A stretch of DNA of 14,740 nt from Phlegmacium glaucopus. Taxonomy: Eukaryota > Basidiomycota > Agaricomycetes > Agaricales > Cortinariaceae. Below are positions 1 to 8,343 of the stretch, one piece after another; positions within the stretch are counted from its first letter, which is position 1; every line of letters begins with the position of its first letter. The DNA is taken from assembly GCA_015039465.1 (NCBI GenBank), contig MU130624.1, positions 50,106 to 64,845 of the forward strand. Reading direction: 5' to 3'. The notes under the pieces were generated by a model. That model was not told where the DNA came from. It searched no databases and saw only the letters and a program-made list of their open reading frames with translations. Both the position numbers and the translations under genes were made by a program.

Positions 1-2
1 AT

Positions 3-1198
3 GGAGGAATAAGACTGTCTAATGGACATGCATGCTCAGAGTGTACTGAAGATTACAAAACCACTGCAGATTATGTCCCACTCAATAATGATCCTGCTGC
101 TGTCCTTGGTGTTGATGATGACAGACATGTTCCAGCTTTAGCTGATGAAAAGGCAGGCAATTTTAATGTACCTAATCAACCGATAAATCCTGCTCATGCT
201 GTCACAAATTCTCCAGTCAAAATGATAGTCATAGATGGTATTGTTATGGGGCCAACTCATTGTGCTGCAGACAATTGTACTGCAGATCTTTTAAATGCAC
301 GTGGGGAAGCATTTTGTGCCACACATGTCACCGAATTTGGAAATTGATGCCGTGTTGTTGGTTGCAGGAATATTAAAGTCAAAAGTACCCAGGCATGCCC
401 CCAACATCAGCAGGATTGGTTTCAACATCGGCAGTCACAAACAAAAATCAACTCTGGCAGGTGTTCGGAGAATGTTGAATCATCAAAATGAAGGTCTTGC
501 CTGGAATCAAAATGTTGAACAAGATGTACAGCCACATGATGAAGAGGCACCTGAAGCTCAAAGTAAAAATTACTTCAGCCCAGCTCAATTTTATTGTGTT
601 GAAACAATTTGTGCTCCATGTGTTGTCATTGCATGGACAAAGTTTGCAAAATCAGAGTCACCAACAAAGATTTTAAAATTCCTTGAAGATACATATCCTA
701 AGAAGGATACAAGACCAGATTATATATGCATTGACAAAGCATGTTTGGTTCTTCGAACAAGTCTCATCAATGGGTCATGGGAAGAGTGGAAAGATACAAG
801 CTGCCTGATTGTTGATGCATATCATTATACCAATCATCGGGTGGGAGATTTCCTATGCTGCAAGTACTGCAATCCAGCACCACTTGATGGATCAGCACCA
901 AATTTGGTTATTGAGGCGGAAACTGATGCTGGAGTGAAATATTTGAAGCGAGCATTTAATACTCAGGCAAGTGCACAAGTAAATAAATAGATTGATAAAT
1001 TTGACCTTTAAAACATAGGCATGTGAACAACTAAATGGATGGCTTGGTGGCTTTGAATCTATTTTAAACCGACTGACCCAAACCAACTTTAATTGGTTTT
1101 TGCATGTGATGTTGTTCTATTACACACAACATGTTCTTAACAAACAGGCAGATAATGATACAGAAGTCAATGACCCTGAATATGAAACTATTGATTAA
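3..1198 (+). pseudogene. KDZ-associated CxC6-type transposon protein, C-terminal part, broken
   Basis: Proteins of this type accompany KDZ (Kyakuja-Dileera-Zisupton) DNA transposons of basidiomycetes; I identify it from remembered family motifs. Reading frame 3 from the window edge gives an NGHACSECT motif, then a zinc-cluster pattern with Cys codons at 261, 276, 315, 348, 363 and 396 and His codons at 324 and 405. The frame then shifts near the A-run at 443-447. The second frame holds FYCVETICAPC, DYICIDKACLVLR, IVDAYHYTNHR and CNPAPLDGSAPNLV. After an intron (967-1018) come ACEQLNGWLGGFESIL and NFNWFLH, ending at TAA 1196-1198. Lesions are a TGA at 345-347 and the frameshift between about 425 and 455. 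The TGA may come from CGA, since Arg or Lys is usual there. The N-terminal part lies outside the window. An active copy elsewhere would be needed for movement. Confidence 0.78.
967..1018 (+). other. Likely GC-AG intron in the KDZ-associated gene
   Basis: The exon ends ACTCAG, followed by GCAAGT, the consensus for the rare GC-AG intron class, and closes with CATAG at 1018 (52 bases, phase 0). Joining the flanks gives Asn-Thr-Gln-Ala-Cys-Glu-Gln-Leu-Asn, which matches the family as I remember it. A GT donor at 979 (GTAAAT) would also keep the frame, but would make a 40-base intron and insert four extra residues. The GC-AG choice is preferred. Confidence 0.6.
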
Positions 1199-1279
1199 AG
1201 TAGTTGAAACCCTTTTTGTAATATAGCTAACTCATCAAATGTTTTGTGTAAAAATGAAATCATCGACATGACTTTATAT

Positions 1280-1323
1280 TTAAGAACACTTAGTCAGAAT
1301 CCACATGGATTCTGTGTTCTTAA
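1280..1323. repeat. Nested perfect inverted repeat (hairpin)
   Basis: Outer arms TTAAGAACAC (1280-1289) and GTGTTCTTAA (1314-1323) match perfectly. They enclose inner arms AGAATCC (1296-1302) and GGATTCT (1307-1313) around a 4-base loop, with a 6-base bulge at 1290-1295 on one side only. The structure could fold in single-stranded DNA or RNA, or be the relic of a small foldback element. Confidence 0.75.
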
Positions 1324-1350
1324 GTTCATTGTTTGTGAGTTGAAATATAG

Positions 1351-1436
1351 TCCATATGGATTCCACATGGATTCCATGGAATATATCCATTCCATATGGA
1401 TTCCATGATGAGCCCAAACATATTCCACATGGAATA
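1351..1436. repeat. Cluster of short palindromes TCCATATGGA / TCCACATGGA
   Basis: Near-palindromic decamers recur: TCCATATGGA (twice), TCCACATGGA (twice, also once inside the preceding hairpin) and TCCATGGA, often joined by TT. This looks like a local expansion of one palindromic word. No function is apparent. Confidence 0.7.
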
Positions 1437-1876
1437 AGGGGGGAGAGTAAAGTATTGCATTTGTTGTTCACAGCATCCGCTGAAAGGTGAGTTATTGACC
1501 CTTTTTCTTCTCTTTTTGACATCAGCTCACCTCTATTCAGTGGATTCAAACAATGTCAAATCCATGGCACAATGAATATTCCTGCCTCTGCATATGTCAT
1601 TGCTATATAGCTACATCTATCGACTATGTGGTGTGAGCAACAAATGAAATAGCTTCATGGCTGTGCAAACTTGGAACAGTGAAGTCTGCAGTGTTAAAGG
1701 ACGGGTGCCTACAGCAAAGAAATATTTTTTTAGATAGAAAGGCACAATTTTATGGATATAACTTACAGGTGGATGAGTCATGAGTGCACTTGCTTGGACT
1801 AGAGCCAGAGGTGGGAGAGAAGACTTGAGGCTACCTTGGTTGATCTTTCCACATATTAAGAGGTCTTTGCTGTGAT

Positions 1877-2172
1877 CCACCAGATCTGATCAGATCTGAG
1901 CAGATTTGGCAGGCATTCTGAGCAGATCTGCTCAGATGGTCAGATCTGAGCAGAATTGCAACTATATACCTCCCTAACCTTAATAAAACCCTAACCAAAC
2001 CTTAACCCAAACCTTAACCCAAACCTTAACCAAACCTTAACCAAACCTTAACAGAAGTAGCTAGTAGGTCTCTATTTTCTCAGATCCACTTGGATCCACT
2101 CAGAATCTGAGCAGATCTGAGCAGATCTGGTCAGATATAACAGTTCTGATCAGATCTGATCAGATCTGGTGG
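1877..2172. repeat. Foldback element with long terminal inverted repeats of CAGATCTG words
   Basis: The left end (from 1877) starts CCACCAGATCTGATCAGATC and the right end (to 2172) is its reverse complement, with about 27 matching bases. Inside each end the words CAGATCTG, TGATCAG and TGAGCAG repeat. The core (about 1970-2051) is a degenerate telomere-like array. I find no target-site duplication: the flanks are GTGAT on the left and GGGACAG on the right. The right end touches the truncated 5' end of the TPR pseudogene, so this element sits at a rearrangement breakpoint. Confidence 0.7.
1970..2051. repeat. Degenerate telomere-like tandem repeat (CCCTAACC / CCTTAACC)
   Basis: Units such as CCCTAACC, CCTTAACCCAAA and CCTTAACCAAA recur about nine times. 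The usual fungal telomere unit is TTAGGG (CCCTAA). This could be a decayed interstitial telomeric tract or simply the core repeat of the surrounding foldback element. It is too degenerate, and too far from any chromosome end visible here, to be an active telomere. Confidence 0.6.
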
Positions 2173-2174
2173 GG

Positions 2175-4759
2175 GACAGAAAAGTACTGCATATTAAGGC
2201 CAATGAGTTACATAGAAGGGAGATAGGATATATTGGGCAGTACTATGATGATAAATGGACCAAATTTTCACTAGTCATTGGAGAGAATGGAGACTGGAAG
2301 AATGCAGAGCAGCTGGAGGTTCAAACTATGGACATGAGGAAAAACCTGCTTGGTGCAGAACATCCACACACCCTCATCAGTATGGGAAATCTAGCAAGTA
2401 CATACCAGAATCAGGGAAGGTGGAATGAAGGAGAGCAGCTGGAGGTTCAAGTTATGAAGATGAGAAAGAAGCTGCTTGGTGCAGAACATCCACACACCCT
2501 CAACAGTATAGCACATCTAGCAAGTACATACAACCATCAGGGAAGGTGGAATGAGGCAGAGCAACTGCAGGTTCAAGTTATGGATGTGAGGAAGAAGTTG
2601 CTTGGTGCAGAACATCCACACACCCTCAACAGTATAGCACATCTAGCAAGCACATACAGCCATCAGGGAAGGTGGAATGAGGCAGAGCAGCTGCAGGATG
2701 AAGTTATGGATATGAACAAGAAGCTTCTTGGTATAGAACATCCAGACACCCTCAACAGTATGGCACATCTAGCAAGCACATAGGAATCAGGGAAGGTGGA
2801 ATGAGGCAGAGCAGCTGGAGGTTCAAGTTATGGACATGAGCAAGAAGTTGCTTGGTGCTGAACATCCAGACACCATCAACAGTATGGCACATCTAGCAAG
2901 CACATACAGGAATCAGGGAAGGTTCAGTAAGGCAGAGCAGCTGGAGGTTCAAGTTATGGGCATCAGAGTGAAGCTGCTTGGTGTAGAACATCCAAACACC
3001 CTCACTAGTATGGCAAATCTAGCAAACACATACAGGAATCAGGGAAGGTGGAATAAGGCAGAGCAGCTGGAGGTTCAAGTTATGGACATGAGCAAGAAGA
3101 TGCTTGGTGCAGAACATCCAAACACCCTCACCAGTATGGCAAATCTAGCAAGCACTTACAGCAATCAGGGAAGGTGGAATGAGGCAGAGGAGCTTGATGT
3201 TCAAGTTATGGACATGAGGAAGAAACTGCTTGGTGCAGAACATCCACATATCCTCAACAGTATGGCAAATCTAGCAATTACATACAGCAATCAAGGAAGG
3301 TGGAATGAGGCAGAGCAACTGCAGCTTAAAGTTATGGACATGAGCAAGAACCTTCTTGGGGAAGAACATCCAGATACCCTCACCAGTATGGCACATCTAG
3401 CAAGCACATACAATACTCAGGGAAGGTGGAGTGAGGCAGAGCAGGTGGAGGTCCAAGTTATGGACATGAGCAAGAAGCTGCTTGGTGCAGAACATCCACA
3501 CACTTTAACCATTATAGCACATCTAACAAGCACATACAGGCATCAGGGCAGGTGGAATGAAGCTGAGCAGCTGGATGTTCAAGTTATGGACATGAGGAAG
3601 AAGCTGCTTGGTGCAGAACATCCAGACACCCTCACCAGTATGGCAAATCTAGCAAGCACATACAGCAATCAAGGAAGGTGGAATGAGGCAGAGCAGCTGC
3701 AGGCTCAAGTTATGGATATGACAAAGAGGCTGCTTGGTGCAGAACATCCAGACACCCTCACCAGTATGGCACATTTAGCAAGCACATACAGCACTCGGGG
3801 GGGGTGGAATGGGGCGGGGCATCTGGAGGTTCAAGTTATGGATATGAGGAAGAAGCTGCTTGGTGCAGAACATCCACACACCTTCAACAGTATGGTGCAT
3901 CTAGCAATTACATACAGGAATCAGGGAAGGTGGAGTGAGGCAGAGCAGCTGCAGGCTCAAGCTATGAACATGAGCAAGAACCTTCTTGGGGCAGAACATC
4001 CACACAACCTCACTATCATGGCACATCTGGCAAGCACATACAACAATCAAGGAAGGTGGAATGAAGCAGAGGAGCTCCAGGTTCAAGTTATGGACATGAC
4101 AAAGAAGCTACTGGGTGCAGAACATCCAGATACCCTCACCAGTATGGCACATCTAGCAAGCACATACAACACTCAGGGAAGGTGGAATGAGGCAGAGCAA
4201 CTGCAGCTTCAAGTTATGGACATGAACAAGAAGCTGCTTGGTGCTGAACATCCAGACACTCTCACCATCATAGAACATCTAGCAAGCACATACAAGCATC
4301 AGGGAAGATGGAATGAAGCTGAGCAGCTGGATGTTCAAGTTATGGACATGAGGAAGAAGCTGCTTGGTGGTGAACCTCCAGACACTCAACAGTATAGCCA
4401 ATCTAGCAAGCACATACAGCAATCAAGGAAGGTGAAATGAGGCAGAGCAGCTGCAGGTTCAATTTATAGACATGAGGAAGAAGCTGCTTGGGGCAGAACA
4501 TCCAAACACCCTCAACAGTGTGGCCAATCTACCCATCACATACAGAAATCAGAGAAGGTGGAGTAAGACAGAACAGCTCCAGGTTCAATTTATGGACATG
4601 AGAAAGAAGCTACTTGGTGCAGAACATCCAGACACCATCAAAAGCATGTCAAAGCTACCAAGGACATACAAACATCAGGGAAGGTGGAATGAAACAGAGA
4701 AATTAGATCTTGAAATTGTAACTTACAGGAAAGAGCAGAGGAAGACTGAAGTAGTCTAA
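2175..4759 (+). pseudogene. TPR half of an NB-ARC/TPR (NLR-like) gene, 5'-truncated and frameshifted
   Basis: The protein starts at the family's junction after NB-ARC (KVLHIKANELHRREIGYIG, then QYYDD and ENGDW). It continues into 19 tetratricopeptide units of 42 residues with core LLGAEHPDTLTSMANLASTY and GRWNEAEQL. In fungal NLR-like STAND proteins such repeats act as the ligand-sensing, oligomer-controlling part. There is no ATG at the left edge; the open frame begins inside the foldback element. Breaks: a 2-base deletion near 2780 (CATAGG for CATACAGG), a second near 4384 (GACACTCAAC for GACACCCTCAAC), and TGG to TGA at 4433-4435. The natural C-terminus is Lys-Thr-Glu-Val-Val with TAA at 4757-4759. 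Between breaks the frames stay open and the repeats are intact, so the damage is recent. No introns are seen. Confidence 0.88.
2290..4730 (+). repeat. 126-bp tandem array encoding 19 TPR units
   Basis: The word for Leu-Leu-Gly-Ala-Glu-His-Pro recurs every 126 bases (for example about 2348, 2474, 2600) through to about 4610. Units are closely alike at DNA level, including silent positions, which points to recent duplication or homogenisation. Variation is concentrated in fixed columns: His, Asp or Asn after His-Pro; Asn, His or Thr before Gln-Gly-Arg; and Glu, Gln or Asp after the Leu of the Glu-Gln-Leu motif. In arrays of this kind such columns may be the binding surface. Confidence 0.9.
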
Positions 4760-5419
4760 TAATAATGTTTGTACTCTACCTTGTTGACTTTTAATTGCAT
4801 TCTGTTTGGAACAAAAATTTTAATTCCATAATTTTAGCAGAAAATTGTAGATTCTAACAAACTATGGAACTCTCATTTCCAACTCAAATAACTGAATTTA
4901 CAACCAACATTCAGGCTATGGCCTGTTGTGTTGAATGAACAAACCATATGTAAAACCATAGGTAATACCAATTGTGCTTCATCATTTATATCACTCTTAT
5001 ATTTTTATTTATCCTGATTCTTCCATCTTATGATCACCTTGTGTGACCATTATACACATCTGTTGCTCTCCAAGAATGGGGAGGTTTAGTACATACATCC
5101 TTTGATATTTCATATAGTACTCCCTCAGTCTATCATTTCAGGACTGAGGTCAGTACTTTAATTTTATGGTTTTTACAAAGTCTTATAAACACATAGTTAT
5201 CATTTGTTCTATAGGTATTGCAATAAATACAGTATCATTTTGAGACTGAGTTATTATTTGTTCTCTATAAAATATTCCTACTATTTCGGGGCTGATATCT
5301 TGTTTCCTAGTCATGTGACCAAGTCACTCTGTCACACTTTATTTCATCACATTTCACTCTTTTCCTTGGTTGTCATTCTTTCTTGACACTGAGATTATTG
5401 AAGAGATACTATTGAGTAT
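4760..5419. other. AT-rich non-coding stretch
   Basis: This lies between the end of the TPR array and the MITE. I see no gene, inverted repeat or tandem repeat. A 60-codon frame at 5204-5386 has no motif and a composition that looks random. Confidence 0.6.
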
Positions 5420-5427
5420 ATTTATCC

Positions 5428-6021
5428 TAGTGATTGTCAGGGGTAACCCTGGGGTAACCCTGGGGTAAAACTTCTGTACCCTTACCCTTACCCTTACCCT
5501 TACCCTCCAAACCCCTACCCCTGTCGAAGGGTAGGGGTTTTGGAGGGTAGGGGTAAGGGTTTTGAGGGGTATGAAGGGTACAGGGGTATGGTCAAGGGTA
5601 TTACTCTAAGGCTTTATATATATATAAATCTGATTACCTACCATGTTTTATTTACCTTATAAAGCATTAATAGCTCTATTACATGTAATTTAGAATAGAT
5701 AACCGCCTTAATATGTTAAATTCACATATTTTTGCCTTCTTAGGCAAGAAAATATTGCAATATTTAGTTTATTGTACAGTTTTATACTTATTAAATCCAA
5801 TAATGTAGAATTTATATAACTTGGAGGCAGAAAAAACCTAAGATTTTGACAAAATCTTCTGTTAAAAATAGAAATTGAAACCCTTGAAAAACCCTTGAAA
5901 ACCCTTGAACCCTTGTCAAGGGTAAGGGTTTTCCAAGGGTACAAAATTCCAACCCTTACCCCTACCCTCTGTACCCTTATTCCAGACCCTCCAGGGGTTT
6001 TGAAACCCTTGACAATCACTA
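5428..6021. mobile_element. hAT-like MITE, 594 bp, with perfect 8-bp target duplication
   Basis: The ends are TAGTGATTGTCA (5428-5439) and its exact reverse complement TGACAATCACTA (6010-6021). The inverted repeats extend a few bases further as RGGGT. The element is flanked by ATTTATCC on both sides (5420-5427 and 6022-6029). An 8-bp duplication with termini starting TAG or CAG is typical of hAT transposons, though KDZ/Zisupton elements also make 8-bp duplications. Just inside both ends lie G-rich/C-rich tandem repeats (GGGGTAACCCT, CCCTTA, GGGTAGGGGT, CCCTTGAA). The core (about 5600-5880) is AT-rich. No transposase is encoded, so it must be mobilised in trans. Open frames on both strands across 5708-6107 are read from these repeats and are not genes. 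Confidence 0.85.
5439..5600. repeat. Left subterminal G/C-run repeats of the MITE, G-quadruplex prone
   Basis: GGGGTAACCCT repeats are followed by four CCCTTA units, then CCAAACCCCTACCCC. These are mirrored at 5526-5590 by GGGTAGGGGTTTTGGAGGG-type sequence. Each strand therefore carries at least four close runs of three or more G, and the two halves can also pair as a hairpin. In hAT elements subterminal repeats are often transposase-binding sites; that role here is inferred. Confidence 0.65.
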
Positions 6022-6123
6022 ATTTATCCTTTGTTATCTTTAAACTGACCACAATTTCCTGCTTAGTATTTGCAGGCAACCCATCTGTTGAAGTATTAGA
6101 AGTATAACTTGCTCAGTGCCTTT

Positions 6124-6235
6124 AATTCTCCAGGACCAAAATTTTATTCTACAGCCCCTAACTATGAGAAATGGCCCATTTTGATGGTCTATCTCAGTAT
6201 AGGGGGCACTAATTAAAAATTGAGTCCTGGAGATT
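6124..6235. repeat. Small imperfect foldback
   Basis: The left arm (6124-6168, containing TCTCCAGGAC, AATTTT and GCCCCTA) matches the reverse complement of the right arm (6193-6235) over about 43 bases with a few mismatches and gaps, leaving a loop of about 24 bases. This looks like a very short non-autonomous foldback element. I could not find flanking direct repeats. Confidence 0.55.
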
Positions 6236-6535
6236 GATTGGAAATTAAATTTGGAGCAAAAATGCTCAAAGATTCATGTTCATATGTGCTATGGTTGAAG
6301 AGTTACAGTCCAATCAATCTAAAGGCATATATTTGGCAGGCAATTCAGACTAATTTCATATTTTCAGATTAAGAAAACTCATTTTACTGCAAATGGCATT
6401 TTACCCATGTAAAATGACCTATTGTTCTCATATACAACACTTGCTTTTATAGATCTCTGTGTTGTGGAGGGTGCAAACTCAATGTCTCAACAAATTAATG
6501 GTGTCACATGCCACGTGTGACCAGTCGCTTCAGGT

Positions 6536-6650
6536 AGTGATGCCAAAGTTCAGTTCAGTTCGGTTCTTCAACTAATTTTGGAGAACCAAGAACTGAACTG
6601 AAAGGCTCCTGGGTGAACTGAACCAGAACTGAGAACCAGAACCAATATTG
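6536..6650. repeat. Truncated element made of AGTTCAGTTCGG / CCAGAACTGAG repeats
   Basis: It begins TAGTGATGCCAAAGTTCAG at 6536, similar in style to the terminus of the hAT-like MITE. It carries inverted copies of AGTTCAGTTCGGTTCT and its complement around 6550-6600, then GAACCAGAACC to 6645. The matching far terminus (CATCACTA) is absent. The element ends where homology to the NB-ARC gene begins (about 6653), so it marks the right-hand breakpoint. It also supplies the foreign C-terminal tail and stop codon (6572-6574) of the NB-ARC reading frame. Confidence 0.6.
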
Positions 6651-7648
6651 ATTTTCCTCCTCCTCAGTGCATAATCCTGACTTTCAAATCCCCAGGGAAT
6701 TGCACAGGACAAGATTATAGCTCCCATCTTACACATTCTTTGCTGATCCAATTTTGACATTCTCTCCCGACTCCAGTAGTGCACCAAAGGATGAACAGAC
6801 ATCATTTTAGATGATTGTCCTCTTTTCATCAATGAGAATGAGAAAAGGACACTCATGCCTTGTCCAAATATGAACTCATCCCAGTGACCATCATTGTCCA
6901 AACTAAGCAGAGTATAATCCAGTGAAGTCGCTGCCTGAGGTAACCTTTCAGCTATGTCACTATCAATAACATATTTCATGGCCTCCTCAGCAGCAGATTG
7001 GAATATATCTTTAGAAATATTGCTATGATGATAGAAAGCACATATTTGAAGTATTAGGATTGCAGCCTGGGCTGCTTGTGCATCTCCACCAGTGGAATGA
7101 CCACCAGCCCTCTTTTCTATTTCTTTGAAAGACAGGTCCCAAGTCCCATACACTGTTTTATTATACTTTGATGCCCCTGTGAATCTAGCATCTGACATCA
7201 GAGCCTGACGATGCATTGAGAATTGCCTCAGATATTGATCAATATCACATTTCCCACCCTCAATATATGCCCCAGCATGATCAATAGCAAGAGGAATGCA
7301 GCCAAGTTCAGTCACAATCATTTTGGCAGCTTGTAGATGCTCAGGTAATGGAGCCAAACAGCTAGCTTTCAGAAGAAGAGTTATAGCATCTGGTACCTCC
7401 ATTTCATGGATCTCAATTTTGTTCCCAAATGATACAATCCTTCCCATGGATTGGTTTCTGCTAGTAATCAGAATATTACCTCTATTGCATGAGGGAATGA
7501 GCTTGTCCACCACCTCTGGAGGAGGATCATCAGCATTATCAAACACAATCAACCATTCTTCTTGGAGAGAAGATATCCACTGGAGGACAGACTCAACGGA
7601 GCCATCCACATGGGAATCTTGGGCAGCAGGAAGGCTAGATATGCCTTT

Positions 7649-7717
7649 GAGAGACATTTCCATGCTCTCCTGAGAGACATTTCCATGCTCTCCTGAGAGA
7701 CATTTCCATGCTCTCCT
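7649..7717. repeat. 23-bp minisatellite, three perfect copies, inside NB-ARC coding sequence
   Basis: Identical units lie at 7649-7671, 7672-7694 and 7695-7717, followed by GAGAG of a partial fourth. One unit would read through in the family frame on the minus strand (Ile-Asp-Ala-Ser-Ser-Gln-Glu-Ser-Met-Glu). Two extra units add 46 bases and shift the frame by one. Each copy carries CTCAG|GAG on the minus strand, a potential 3' splice site. Confidence 0.92.
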
Positions 7718-8343
7718 GAGAGGAGGCATCAATCCAGAAGACATGTGAAAAACTATCAAGAAATGAATCCAGTATTGTGAATAGCAGAGTAAGAACCCTT
7801 ACCTGTCAGACATTTCTTCTATGAACTTGAGACAAATTTGGGTCTTTCCAATCCCTCCCAATCCCCAGAGGAAACAAGAGCGCCTTGACATTAGTCTCTT
7901 AGTATCACGATGAACAAAAATCTTGCCAAGTTTATTTAGTACATCTTTCCGTCCAGTAAAGATTGGGCTGGAGTTGGGCCTTTGAGTTACAGGCATTTTT
8001 GTCTGCCCTTCACTAGTATTGGCAGAGAGACTATTGACATTGTTCTATATGTACAATTATTGCTGGAAGTACACGACCTACGAGAAAGACTCACAATAGT
8101 ACTGTTAGTGATGAATACAATTTGCGCATTCGGAAAAGGACCCGAAACAGGTTGTTGACCCTGCTGATCATGAGCGAAAGCCGATAAAACATGGTGTAAG
8201 CAGCTCACCGAGGGATTTTGTTGCGATTCTATGGATCCCGATTTGGCTTGCATTGTGGCTTCAGCCGAGGGTGAATTTCCTTCTGGATGGGCTACAGGAG
8301 CAACAGCCAGAGCCGAAGTGGAGACCTGGAGTTCATGGGCACT

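Larger units (their letters stand above)
1199..1876. other. Non-coding stretch between the KDZ fragment and the foldback element
   Basis: No convincing gene is seen. Open frames here (for example minus 1280-1549 and 1617-1880) have no recognisable motifs, and the first runs through palindromic repeats. The stretch holds the hairpin at 1280-1323 and the palindromic decamers at 1351-1436. From 1437 to 1876 I see ordinary AT-rich sequence with no clear structure. Confidence 0.6.

Noticed and set aside
1970..2051. True telomere end
   Set aside because: The units are degenerate, the tract is short, and coding DNA lies on both sides.
3901..4086. Minus-strand open frame inside the TPR array
   Set aside because: Antisense shadow of the plus-strand repeats.
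2175..4759. Kinesin light chain gene
   Set aside because: The repeats are of the kinesin-light-chain-like TPR class, but the leader KANELHRREIGYIGQYYDD is that of fungal NB-ARC/TPR proteins, and nothing resembles the kinesin-binding coiled coil.
5708..6107. Overlapping open frames on both strands
   Set aside because: They lie within the MITE and have no motifs; their edges run through its subterminal repeats.
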